A stretch of DNA of 64,000 nt from Pelagicoccus mobilis (GCF_016595505.1 NZ_JAENIL010000003.1:1-64000); one strand, 5' to 3'; shown: positions 44,163 to 52,068, counted from the stretch's first letter. The notes: a model not told the origin generated them from the sequence alone. Program-made: numbers and translations.

Positions 44163-44209
44163 CTCGAACAGACGTTTCAGGCAGCGAGCGCAAGTACTCG
44201 ACGTTATCA
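44163..44209 (+). repeat. attC-like site after cassette 1
   Basis: Begins CTCGAAC, the complement of the GTTCGA core at 43454 that starts this cassette, as expected for R'' and R' of one attC. It contains TTCAGGCAGCGAGCGCAAGT and a CGAG/CTCG stem and ends in ACGTTATCA at the next cassette boundary. It shares TTCAGGCARCGAGCGCAAG with the site at 45311. Confidence 0.5.
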
Positions 44210-44218
44210 AAAAAATAG

Positions 44219-45295
44219 ATGGCTAAATCACCAGACCTAGGAAAGCCAGCGCGCCTGAACTATGCGAAGGTAGAATTTCGGCATATTCAAACGAAGGCAG
44301 ATGAGAGAAAGATGCTTACAGCCGATCCGTGGTCATATTTGCATTCTTACTTGAGAGACAAGGCAGAAGCTAGCAGAGGCACTAACAGGCAGTGTTTCAC
44401 AAGAGCGAATTACTACGCCAATCTAGCGGAGGATTTTTACAAGGCTGCGTCGGGTGCCTCACTACCAACGAAAGGAACGCTTTCCTACTATGGTATGCTA
44501 AACTTGGTGAAAGCGTTTGTTTCTGTTCGAGGTGTTGAGTTGGAAACAACGCAGGAACACCACGGATTGTCACTGCCACACGGAGAACAACATAAAGTCA
44601 GTATCCAACACCGACCAAAGTCAGGGAAGAGCATCTTTTACGAGTTCGCTCGAGAGCTTGGCTCTCCTACAACGAGAACATCCACCATCGGAGTTATCGA
44701 TGCCTGCCTGAACATTCCAGAGCTTCATTCGATTTGCCACGAACTTGGATTTGCTGGAAGTCAGAAGCAACGGTTCATACCCGTGGAAATCGATGTGCGT
44801 ACGAGTGATGACCACAAGTGGCTATTCACGCTCTTGTCTTACCGCAAAGAAGACGAGAAACGGACCCCCATTCACAGAATTCTAAAAGGGAACAGAAAAG
44901 ATTACTTTTTGGATCCAGTCTCAGAAAACGGACGCGTTTACCACAGAAGCAAAAAAAGAAAAAAACTATCTAGCGAGAACTGGAACCGAGTCTATTGCAA
45001 CATACTGAAAGAGTACCATTCCTTCAGCATCTCTTCGTTGCTGACCCCCTCTGGATACAAATACTACTTGAACTTGAGAGATGCTGATTTTCATCATCTA
45101 GCGTACTCACTCATAGCTATGTTCTATGCCGGAACTGTTGCTAGGTATAGGCCTTCGGAAGTCGAAGTTATCATGAAAGGAACCCAAAGGGCAATTTTGA
45201 CCGAAGCAATTGCACTTCTCCCAAGTCAGTTCCTGTACCAACTAACGTCGTTAATAACAGAGAGAATATGTGTGATACCGTATTCAAAAATATAG
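44219..45295 (+). CDS. YaaC-like protein
   Basis: 358-residue helical protein resembling the YaaC family. Key stretch: DPWSYLHSYLRDKAEA, TRANYYANLAEDFYKAA, then LSYYGMLNLVKAFVSVRG, with a C-terminal helical domain (DFHHLAYSLIAMFYAGTVARYRPSE). YaaC proteins are of unknown biochemical function and are frequently found in genomic islands with defence genes. Second cassette; A+T-rich, with its own upstream core GTTATCA and downstream attC-like hairpin. Confidence 0.7.
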   Translation: MAKSPDLGKPARLNYAKVEFRHIQTKADERKMLTADPWSYLHSYLRDKAEASRGTNRQCFTRANYYANLAEDFYKAASGASLPTKGTLSYYGMLNLVKAFVSVRGVELETTQEHHGLSLPHGEQHKVSIQHRPKSGKSIFYEFARELGSPTTRTSTIGVIDACLNIPELHSICHELGFAGSQKQRFIPVEIDVRTSDDHKWLFTLLSYRKEDEKRTPIHRILKGNRKDYFLDPVSENGRVYHRSKKRKKLSSENWNRVYCNILKEYHSFSISSLLTPSGYKYYLNLRDADFHHLAYSLIAMFYAGTVARYRPSEVEVIMKGTQRAILTEAIALLPSQFLYQLTSLITERICVIPYSKI

Positions 45296-45310
45296 GTGAG
45301 AGCAAGGCTC

Positions 45311-45357
45311 TTCAGGCAACGAGCGCAAGCACTCACCGCCTGAGCTAGTCGTTGCTA
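45311..45357 (+). repeat. attC-like site after cassette 2
   Basis: GGCAAC (45315-45320) and CAACGA pair with TCGTTG (45349-45354). Inner CTCA/TGAG (45332 and 45341) give a second stem, with an extra unpaired segment as in attC. It ends GTCGTTGCTA at the boundary of the next cassette. Confidence 0.5.
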
Positions 45358-45365
45358 AATGAAGA

Positions 45366-45782
45366 ATGTTCACTAAACGCAAAATCAGACTACTTGAAGA
45401 AAAAGCGCTCGAGCATAAATCGTGGCTTGATAGCATGGCGGCGGAAACCGAGGAAATAAAACTCACCCAGTATGCTGAAATACTAAGAATAAAAAATTCA
45501 AAGAATCTGAACTGGGACAATCTGTTTCAAGATGAAGAATCGAGGGAGATCTTCTTTCAACTCCTTCTTCATCGACAGTTCATTGGTTATCACGCTGAAG
45601 AATTGCGGAGATGTACATTCGACATATTGAAGCTGAAAGGTAAGGCACCTAACGCTCTAGACAAAAGGCAATACAGCGAAGCTATTGAACATGGAGTAGC
45701 AGATCAATCGATGCGCATCTTGAGGGACCAGTTGATGAAGGAACTAAAAGACGATCTATTTCGCTTTGAGAATGAGTACTAA
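45366..45782 (+). CDS. Unknown cassette protein
   Basis: 138-residue charged, mostly helical protein (FTKRKIRLLEEKALEHKSWL; LNWDNLFQDEESREIFFQLLLHRQFIGYHAEELRR). The N-terminal third could form a coiled coil. No family recognised. Third cassette, same direction as its neighbours, bracketed by attC-like hairpins. No membrane segment or signal peptide. Confidence 0.6.
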   Translation: MFTKRKIRLLEEKALEHKSWLDSMAAETEEIKLTQYAEILRIKNSKNLNWDNLFQDEESREIFFQLLLHRQFIGYHAEELRRCTFDILKLKGKAPNALDKRQYSEAIEHGVADQSMRILRDQLMKELKDDLFRFENEY

Positions 45783-45800
45783 AGCTAAAAATGCACAGCA

Positions 45801-45843
45801 GACAACGTCGGCAAGCCCCGCTGCTTAAGCTCGGCGTTGGGCA
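45801..45843 (+). repeat. attC-like site after cassette 3 (best match)
   Basis: GACAACGTCGGCAAGC... GCTTAAGC... GGCGTTGGGC. AAC (45804-45806) pairs with GTT (45836-45838), and GGCAAGC with GCTT(aa)GC with extrahelical bases. It ends in GCGTTGGGC, which fits the integron core consensus GTTRRRY. The best-formed attC of the array. Confidence 0.65.
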
Positions 45844-45854
45844 AAATACAACAA

Positions 45855-46358
45855 ATGATCTACGAAATCAAAGGAGTCTGTCGGCATTGTGCCACGGAAG
45901 TTAGCGTTCTAATTCACAACGGCAACATCGTAGGTGAGTGCCCAGATTGTAAGGACGATCCTTTCTCCGTATCCCAAGTGTCTGGAGTCGTTTACGTTGT
46001 TTCGAATCCAAACCAACGTGGCGTCAAAATCGGCATTACCACAAAATCAGTTGAACAGAGAATCAAGCAACTGAACTCTACAGGAGTGGCCGGTAGGTTT
46101 GTGCCTATTGCCATTTTTCCAAGTGACAATTTAAAGAAGCATGAAAAGAAGATTCATGAGAAATTGGCCAGGTGCAGAATCGAGAAAGAGCATTTCGACA
46201 TAGAGCCTGTCGACGCAGTTCTCAAGTGCTATAGAACCTTAAACAAAAGCATCATCCCGATTTTTTACGACGAAGACATTCAGGAGACCTTTCATCTGAA
46301 GTTGGAGCAGGCTCGAATCGAAATGGAGCTGAGGCTAAAAGGAAAAAAACTGAAATAG
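45855..46358 (+). CDS. Zinc-ribbon GIY-YIG (MUG113/T5orf172-like) protein
   Basis: About 167 residues. An N-terminal zinc ribbon (CRHCATEV... CPDCKDD) is followed by a GIY-YIG nuclease-fold domain. It has VVYVVSNPNQRGVKIGITTKSVEQRIKQLN (catalytic YVV...KIGIT...R) and the distal glutamate in RCRIEKEHFDIEP. This matches the MUG113/T5orf172 subgroup found in phages and mobile elements. The ATG at 45855 is preferred to the TTG in the attC core. It could be a DNA endonuclease. Fourth cassette. Confidence 0.75.
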   Translation: MIYEIKGVCRHCATEVSVLIHNGNIVGECPDCKDDPFSVSQVSGVVYVVSNPNQRGVKIGITTKSVEQRIKQLNSTGVAGRFVPIAIFPSDNLKKHEKKIHEKLARCRIEKEHFDIEPVDAVLKCYRTLNKSIIPIFYDEDIQETFHLKLEQARIEMELRLKGKKLK

Positions 46359-46370
46359 GTCAGTGAGGTG

Positions 46371-46410
46371 TGTCAGGCGGCAATGGCTAGCGTTAGAGTG
46401 GCCGTTCGAA
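46371..46410 (+). repeat. attC-like site after cassette 4
   Basis: TGTCAGGCGGCAATGGCTAG, CGTTAGAG and then GGCCGTTCGAAG. The final GTTCGAA core and the bases after it (GAAGAA) match the start of the first cassette at 43454. It lacks a clean AAC arm, so it may be degenerate. Confidence 0.4.
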
Positions 46411-46419
46411 GAAAATAAT

Positions 46420-46509
46420 ATGAAGTGCAAGTTTTGCAGCGAAGAGAAGCATCGTGATAGAGATGCGCATGTCATCCCAAAGAAGCTTCCATCGTGTTTC
46501 CAAAACTGA
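46420..46509 (+). pseudogene. Truncated HNH-nuclease-like cassette
   Basis: A 29-codon frame MKCKFCSEEKHRDRDAHVIP... ending CFQN. The CxxC followed by an AHVIPKK stretch is typical of the N-terminus of small HNH endonucleases. The frame then stops, and nothing homologous follows before the minus-strand gene at 46614. Probably a fifth cassette cut short. It sits directly behind an attC-like core. Confidence 0.5.
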
Positions 46510-46613
46510 GAAGGTGCGAAACGAATCGCCCAAGATCGTTAAAGGAAAATGCACTCAAAAGAGCGTCATGAAATATGGGTCAAACTTTGCTTTTTAATAT
46601 GGTGGTTTGAACT

Positions 46614-47078
46614 CTAGCTCTCTCCTATCCCGTCGATCTCCACTTCAATGTTTGCGATCTTTATCGAATTGGATCGTGTTTTCAGAAGGTCAAAAACGAC
46701 CTCCTTCACTCTTTCGCAAAATTTCGATTCGAATTCGCTTGAGTACAAGACTTTGGACGCAATCTCGTAGGCTTCTTCCGATTCGTGCAGAACGCCCATT
46801 CCTGTGTAGAAGCAAACCGTATCTCCATCTTTGCTGCAGGTTGTGTAGTCGTCGCCAGTTACATTAAACTCAGAGAGGGGTAGGCCGTAGCTGAATAATT
46901 TTTCTGTGACCAAAGCGCAAATTGGGGCCAACAAATCTCGATCGAATTCGGCGCTGACTTTTTTGCTTCCTTCGGTGGTTAGCGATCCCACCAAATTTAA
47001 CGCATCACTTTCTGGAAGACCGCTAATGGTGATGTTGAATTCTGGACCTATGGATGCAGCGAAGGAGTTTTCTGACAT
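46614..47078 (-). CDS. Unknown protein at right end of element
   Basis: 154 residues from ATG 47078 (MSENSFAASIGPEFNITISG); the frame is open 21 codons further. Mixed alpha/beta with no motif I recognise. There is no signal peptide or membrane segment. It is the only gene of the element on the minus strand and may be chromosomally unrelated cargo. The 400 bp between it and the att repeat hold the integrase arm repeats and nothing else recognisable. Confidence 0.6.
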   Translation of the reverse strand: MSENSFAASIGPEFNITISGLPESDALNLVGSLTTEGSKKVSAEFDRDLLAPICALVTEKLFSYGLPLSEFNVTGDDYTTCSKDGDTVCFYTGMGVLHESEEAYEIASKVLYSSEFESKFCERVKEVVFDLLKTRSNSIKIANIEVEIDGIGES

Positions 47079-47327
47079 ATCTTTGAGTTGGTGTGAAGTG
47101 CGAAACAACACACGAGATTCCTGAAGTATCCTCAAGAGCATTTCACCCTTTGGATTAAGTTTTTGGGACTTTTGATCATAGCAGTGGAATGGATATCCAC
47201 TTTTGAAGCTGTTTTCGGCAAAATAGGTGGTTTAAAGCCTATGGAATTGGTGCAAACCATCTCGAAAAGTGGCCCCGAAAGGATTGCTTTTGTGATAGTG
47301 CCCAAAAAGTGGATACGAATCGGTTTT

Positions 47328-47350
47328 TGTAACCCTGAAATGTAACCCGG
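47328..47350. repeat. Integrase arm-type repeats, right
   Basis: TTGTAACCCTGA (47328-47339) followed at 13-bp spacing by TGTAACCCGG (47341-47350). It is the same doublet and orientation as at 39615-39639. Confidence 0.65.
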
Positions 47351-47475
47351 CCAAAAAAAATGGGACTATTTGAGCATTTTCAGGACAAAAACTTTTTGCT
47401 CGAAAAGTGGGTGTTCTCGACTGAAGATCGCTCCAGATAACTAAAGATCAAGGTGTTGATTTTCAGTGGTTTACC

Positions 47476-47514
47476 TTATGAGTCCACTGCTCTAACCAAC
47501 TGAGCTACAGGCCC
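47476..47514. repeat. att direct repeat, right (tRNA 5' half remnant)
   Basis: 39-bp exact copy of 39521-39559. It is an orphan 5' half of the tRNA gene left at the right junction of the element. Confidence 0.9.
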
Positions 47515-47526
47515 GCCTAGTCATGT

Positions 47527-47599
47527 TGTCGTTTTGCACATAAGTTGGCACTAAGTGCAAGCTCATGTGCAATTTTCGCGAGTGCAAACTTATGTGCAA
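47527..47599. repeat. Left end of Tn7-like element (three 18-bp repeats)
   Basis: The terminal sequence TGTCGTTTTGCACA starts at 47527. Three 18-bp repeats of consensus GTGCAANYTYATGYGCAA follow. One is inverted (47534-47551) and two are direct (47555-47572, 47582-47599). Multiple dispersed transposase-binding sites at an end are characteristic of Tn7-like TnsB ends. Confidence 0.65.
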
Positions 47600-47768
47600 A
47601 CAACAACTGGTGATGGTGAGTAAGCTGGATGGCGATAAATCTAGCTACTGCAAGCCAAGAGTTGTGATTGATTCGTTTCTAGCCCTTGTTCTTGTCCTGA
47701 GGGAAGTCGGCGTGGAAACGCGTCAAATATTCGAGATAGGAAGGCCACTTTTCACCGGGGGTAGAGTG

Positions 47769-48647
47769 CTAGGTGCTGTTCTGTAGAGTGCTCACTAGCT
47801 CATTTGTCCATTCGCCTCTGAATATCCCTGGTTTTTTTAAGAAATGGATCATGTTTCGCTTGTTCGTTGGCATGCCTTGTTCGCGACACCATTTAGCAGC
47901 TTCGCGTATTTCCGCTTCGATTCCCGCTTTTGATACTCGGCATCGGGCATCCCTGTAGTGGAGGTGTTTCGAGCTGAACTCTTTCGCGATTTCCGGGAAT
48001 CTGTTTCTGACGGCCCCGTGGGATTGTTTCAGATCGTTTTTGCAGAACGACCTGAATGACATTCGAGAATAAACTCTGCTCGAAAGGGCTTTGGTGAGAA
48101 GTTCTTCCGTTCTTTCGTGGTTTAGCTCAGTTTTGCTCCTCCTTTTCGCGGGTTGGTTTGCTACTTCGAATGGAAGAGTCGTCTGTCCGCTTGATCCGAT
48201 TTCTAAATGTCGTTGGGTGAGGAATTCGATTGGCTTCACGTTGAAGCGATAGAGCACGTTAAGAAACTCGTCGATTTTTGGCAGTGTGCTGTCGCGCAGC
48301 CAGGAACGGATACATGATGTCGATACTCCGAGACTCTGGCTTTGCTCTCGTCCACTGTTCAGGTTGAAGAATCTGAAATGAGCGTATAACGCCTTGCCGA
48401 AGCAGAAAGTCGCTGTGTCTCCGGTGTAGGCTAGCATTTCTCCTACGGACCTCGTTGCCGATACATAGTATTTTCTGTTGTTGAAGCTCCTATGGGAACG
48501 TTCGTACTGACCGAGTGTTTCGGGTGGATGCTCGCAATACTTGTTGAGTTTGGCGTCGCAGTTGAAGCAGCAGTCCAATACTGCCCGATAGCGTGCTGGC
48601 TTTCGTTTGTTTCCCGCAGTAGTCGCAGAATGTTTCCAGCAGTTCAC
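47769..48647 (-). pseudogene. tniQ: TniQ/TnsD-like transposition protein, C-terminal fragment
   Basis: 292 codons from a GTG. The C-terminal part fits TniQ/TnsD: an HTH-like LGVSTSCIRSWLRDSTLPKIDEFLNVLYRFNV, a repeat SFRSFCKNDLKQSHGAVRNRFPEIAKEF, and IREAAKWCREQGMPTNKRNMIHFLKKPGIFRG. The N-terminal zinc-ribbon half appears split. The next frame, just upstream, reads LVETGELLETFCDYCGKQTK, while the open frame has CCFNCDAKL. Together they give the expected C-x-x-C pairs if a frameshift lies near 48600. The first half of a full TniQ is missing. TniQ proteins select the target in Tn7-like elements. Confidence 0.6.
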
Positions 48648-48959
48648 CAGTTTCGACCAACCCGCTTCACGTTACGATAATTACGAAATTCACGAATGCC
48701 GGTCAAGTATGCCTTTGTCCCCAAACGTGGTCTGCATATTGGTATCGAATCAGGATCCAAAGGGTGCGTGCTGCGTATCGAAAAACTTTCGTGAACCTGG
48801 AGCATGTAACCGCATTACCACTACATCTCTTCGCCACCATGAAAACGTTACTGGTCCGGACGATCTAGCGCTTGTGGCTGGGGCTTTTTCAAGTCACGAT
48901 CGTTCCTGGGCATCGTGCAAGTGCAAGTAGTCTGTGCGTACTGGGTACTCTGGCTTATT
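48648..48959. other. Region between tniQ fragment and HipH-like gene
   Basis: 312 bp without a credible gene. On the minus strand, short stretches near 48650-48740 (CRPRLGTKAYLTGIREFRN...) look like decayed remains of the TniQ N-terminal half, consistent with a pseudogene. Confidence 0.4.
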
Positions 48960-50345
48960 TCAGCTTAGAGCTGATAGGATTGATGTGATCCTTCCCAGGT
49001 TTGTCCGAGCGGTCTCTCGTAGGGTGGACGATGAGTGAGTCTTCTCTTCGAATCTGCTCCAAAAGCGACTTGCGGCTTGGGCTGCTGGGAGCCACTGGGG
49101 TCTTTCTTCGGGTCGGGGTGGACGCACTTCAATGGGAGTTGTAGGGAGATCGCCACTACGATGTGGAGCGTAGCGCATAGGGAGCATATCGTAGACGGGG
49201 CAAAGTGTAAGCGGAAGCTCAGGTGAGAGAAAGACGCTCAGGTTTCCTAGGTGCATGTCGGAGTTTCCGATGAGCCGCCCGAAGTGCTCGTAGGTGGCTG
49301 CTCGGTCGGCGTCGGCTTGGCTGAGCCAGCCTTGTCTTACGAGGGTCTGACAGGCTCCGCTCCAGCGTTGTTCGAGTTCGCCGCCCAGCCCGGCGATAAG
49401 TGAGCGGAGGGAGAGGGTGGCGATGCGACCGTAGCGCCCTGAACGATCGAAGCGTTCTACCTCGAGGTAGGCTCGTTGGTCGGATTCTATGAACTGAGAG
49501 CGAGCGGTCGGAAAGCCGATGTTTGCCAGTTCCTCGGAGGCGAGGGCTTCCGCGGCTAGCAAGTCGTACCAGCGTCGGCCAGCGTCGGTCTGAAGTGGGC
49601 CTGAGAATTTGACGATGGCATGCCGGAATCTGTCTTTCGGATCGCGAATGCAAGTCGTGAACTTTGGTTGTTCGCCACCAGCGGAGGAGTTGGGAAGTTC
49701 GCCGTCATTGGTGATGTGGTCGGCAATCAGGTCGTAATGCTCCCTTCGGTCCGGCTCGTCTATGAACTCTGAGCGGCTGCGCTTATCCAGAAAGGAATCA
49801 ATCGCCTGCCCGCCTAGTATGAAATTGCCAGGAGTGTCTTCGCCGTAGGCTAGGATAGCCTTTACGGACTCGTCTATGGTCCAGTTCTCTGGGTTTGTTC
49901 CTATTCCGAGGGTTGGTCCATGGGTATGGGTGAGTAGACGCCCGAGATAGCCTTGCGGGCGCATGTCTTCAAGAAACCAAGGGAGGTCAGGAAACAACTG
50001 AGGGTGGTCCTCGCCGGTGAGAAGGTATGCGAAATTTTCGTCTATCCAATTGGGCTCGAGGAAGAACTCTCCTTGATGGAGGGCGTGGAGCGTTCCTGCC
50101 ACTTGGGCTTGGCCATCGGTATCGACATGATAGAGTTTCCAGCTCGTTTCGTCACCACTGAGGGCTCGTGGCAAGGCGTAGCGGGCGCCGCGGGTTTGCC
50201 CGATGCGTAACACGTTGGAAGAGGCTTTTAGCACGCGGGATACTGTTGGTTGACTCACCTCAAGCTCTCTAGCGATGTCCGCAGCGGATAGGGAGCCTCT
50301 AGTGGAGAGCAGGCGTTCTATCTTATCTGTGTGCTTTGATCCCAT
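48960..50345 (-). CDS. HipH/YjjJ-like HTH-HipA kinase
   Basis: 461-residue protein combining an N-terminal winged HTH (LSAADIARELEVSQPTVSRVLKA, about residues 18-42) with a HipA serine/threonine kinase fold. Kinase landmarks: SAGGEQPKF (221-229, P-loop-like), HAIVKFSGP with the ATP-binding lysine, catalytic loop IGNSDMHLGNLSVF (359-372) and CPVYDMLP (382-388) for the metal-binding aspartate. This fusion is that of E. coli YjjJ/HipH, where antitoxin-like DNA binding and kinase lie in one chain. No separate HipB is encoded nearby. It could be a growth-arrest toxin or regulator carried as cargo. Confidence 0.88.
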   Translation of the reverse strand: MGSKHTDKIERLLSTRGSLSAADIARELEVSQPTVSRVLKASSNVLRIGQTRGARYALPRALSGDETSWKLYHVDTDGQAQVAGTLHALHQGEFFLEPNWIDENFAYLLTGEDHPQLFPDLPWFLEDMRPQGYLGRLLTHTHGPTLGIGTNPENWTIDESVKAILAYGEDTPGNFILGGQAIDSFLDKRSRSEFIDEPDRREHYDLIADHITNDGELPNSSAGGEQPKFTTCIRDPKDRFRHAIVKFSGPLQTDAGRRWYDLLAAEALASEELANIGFPTARSQFIESDQRAYLEVERFDRSGRYGRIATLSLRSLIAGLGGELEQRWSGACQTLVRQGWLSQADADRAATYEHFGRLIGNSDMHLGNLSVFLSPELPLTLCPVYDMLPMRYAPHRSGDLPTTPIEVRPPRPEERPQWLPAAQAASRFWSRFEEKTHSSSTLRETARTNLGRITSILSALS

Positions 50346-50550
50346 TTGACTAGAAAAGTGAATAGTTTAAATAGCTTATTATCAATTAATAAATGAAAGA
50401 ATTGCTTTTCCAGTGAATAGAAAAAACACTGTTTCTGAGACAGTGCCCAGCAAAACGGAAAGTATGCAGAAGTCGGATTTTTTCGAACCAAAGGGGGTAT
50501 CCAGGCGAGGTGACTCCCGGGATGGCATTTGATCCCAAGGCTACGATTGA

Positions 50551-51021
50551 CCTCAATTTGGAAAGGAGGAGATTTTTGTCACGAGCTCGGACGAAGGAAG
50601 GATCAACTACCTCAAAGACAGAGACGGGAAATGGTGGAAGACCGTATGGGAACGCCAATGTTCTGACGATAGCCTATTGGGCGGTAAATGCCAAGGTGTG
50701 CAAAGTCACGAGGGGTGTCACTGGTCTTATCGCCCGGACGGGAGTTACTGTTATTGGCTAAACGAAGAAGATCCTGACGCGATAGAGGCAGGAGTCGGCT
50801 TCAGTAGCATTTCTCCGGGTGACAAGAGGTACGTTAATCCGATAGAAAAAACGGAGGAGTACTACATGAAGTTCTGCAGCACGTCCGAGGTGGTCGACCC
50901 AGCTCTCATTGAGATGCTCGAGCGGGAAGATACTCCTGAAGAAGATGCCACCATAGATGTACCGCTGACCCAGGAAGAGGAGGACGACCTTCGACGTCGC
51001 GGTGTTTTGCCCGAAGACTAG
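50551..51021 (+). CDS. Unknown protein without clear start codon
   Basis: A convincing frame of up to 156 codons (EEIFVTSSDEGRINYLKDRD, WERQCSDDSLLGGKC, HEGCHWSYRPDGSYCYW, an acidic tail with TQEEEDDLRRRG) opens after a TGA at 50548. Its conserved-looking part starts well before the first usable start, a TTG at 50677. A strong AAAGGAGG lies at 50562-50569, but only ATT (50572) or GTC (50578) follow in frame. A TTG at 50576 is out of frame. Either a rare start codon or a one-base frameshift near 50575 is implied. Function unknown; four or more cysteines. Confidence 0.55.
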   Translation, partial: PQFGKEEIFVTSSDEGRINYLKDRDGKWWKTVWERQCSDDSLLGGKCQGVQSHEGCHWSYRPDGSYCYWLNEEDPDAIEAGVGFSSISPGDKRYVNPIEKTEEYYMKFCSTSEVVDPALIEMLEREDTPEEDATIDVPLTQEEEDDLRRRGVLPED

Positions 51022-51061
51022 GAAGGGCGTTTCCTTCCGGTCGTTGGTGACGCTGTGGGAG

Positions 51062-51502
51062 TCATTCGCTAGAATTGTCTGTTTGAGCGAAAGACTCGAT
51101 TTTATCCAGAAGAGCTCGCTCTTTGTCTCGTTGCTTGCGTAAGCGCGATGCGATTTCTGCGATAGCGTTTTCTTCGCTTAGTTCTTCAGTGTTCACTGTT
51201 AGCGGGTTGAGCGCTCCAAAGATCCTCTCACGTCCCTCCTTGCGGGAAGCCTCTCTCGCTTGCTTGGCGAGCACTTTGGCCATTGTATCCAACTCTGCGT
51301 TCGAGAGCTTAGCGTAGGGAGTCTCCATTGCTTTGTAATGGCGAATATGTTCCCAAATCTCGATCGGGATGGAAAGCGTCAGTTCGTCCGGAGTGGCTTC
51401 GAACTGGGGTTTTTCGAGGCGAAGGTAGATGCGATCATCCTCGAAGCATTCTTTGTAGAGGTAGAACCCCGAGCCATGTGTGATTCCGGATTTAGTAGAC
51501 AT
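51062..51502 (-). CDS. Unknown cytoplasmic protein
   Basis: 146 residues, starting MSTKSGITHGSGFYLYKECFEDDRIYLRLEKPQFEATPDELTLSIPIEIW. The second half is a long charged helix (ELDTMAKVLAKQAREASRKEGRERIFG, EIASRLRKQRDKERALLDKIESF), likely coiled coil. I recall similar proteins in Verrucomicrobia without an assigned role. It is convergent with the preceding gene; no operon partner. Confidence 0.7.
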   Translation of the reverse strand: MSTKSGITHGSGFYLYKECFEDDRIYLRLEKPQFEATPDELTLSIPIEIWEHIRHYKAMETPYAKLSNAELDTMAKVLAKQAREASRKEGRERIFGALNPLTVNTEELSEENAIAEIASRLRKQRDKERALLDKIESFAQTDNSSE

Positions 51503-52068
51503 GCTGAGTTCGGATTTTGATTGGGGTTGCGTTTTGGATTTTTCGTGTGGGCCGATTGCTTTTTATCGAGGCTCTAGCTATAGTGCGATCTAGAGCGTAT
51601 GGAGTATTACAATACGAAAGGGCCTAGGACATTGGCGGGGGTATAGAGTGGAGAGTCTGTTGGGGCGTTCGGTTCGGTTCTAAAAGTTCTTGGAAAGGCT
51701 CGGGTTCACTTTTTAGGGCTGAATTCGCTTTAGTGGGCATGCTACGTTGTTGATCGGTTTTCTAGCTCGGGGTTAGGTCTCGGGTAACGGTAGCTAGGGA
51801 AGTCGAGGCGCTGCGATATGCATAAAGGGACAGTTCGATGATTCAAGTGGCACAACTCTCGTAATCTCGACTAGGGAGACTCTCTGTTTGCTGAACTCTA
51901 CCTCTTGCCCCGTTCTGGTTTCGTAAAGCTCCTACGATCAAAATTAGCGCGAAGCTGGGTGTAGGACGGCGGATGTCTAACCGTTTGATGTAGTATGGCC
52001 TCATTCTAGACAGCGTTTGAAACAGGCTCCGGCGGTACTCGCTCGCAGTCGGCTGTGCACGTAACAAT
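51503..52068. other. Gene-free interval within Tn7-like element
   Basis: 566 bp. Short frames on both strands are compositionally unremarkable and I support none. It should hold the promoters of the flanking divergent genes, but no clear boxes stand out. Confidence 0.4.

Larger units (their letters stand above)
39521..47514. mobile_element. tRNA-integrated element with HUH Rep and cassette cargo (~8 kb)
   Basis: Bounded by the 39-bp tRNA repeat and by doublets of a TTGTAACCCGGA-like repeat near both ends. Order: integrase, unknown 295-residue protein, excisionase-like HTH, HUH Rep, small putative ssDNA-binding protein, terminator, then a run of single-gene cassettes and one minus-strand gene. 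No conjugation, capsid or toxin genes are seen, so it is either a mobilised rolling-circle plasmid-like island or a ssDNA-virus-derived satellite. Integration replaces the 5' half of the tRNA, unlike the common 3'-end targeting. Confidence 0.85.
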
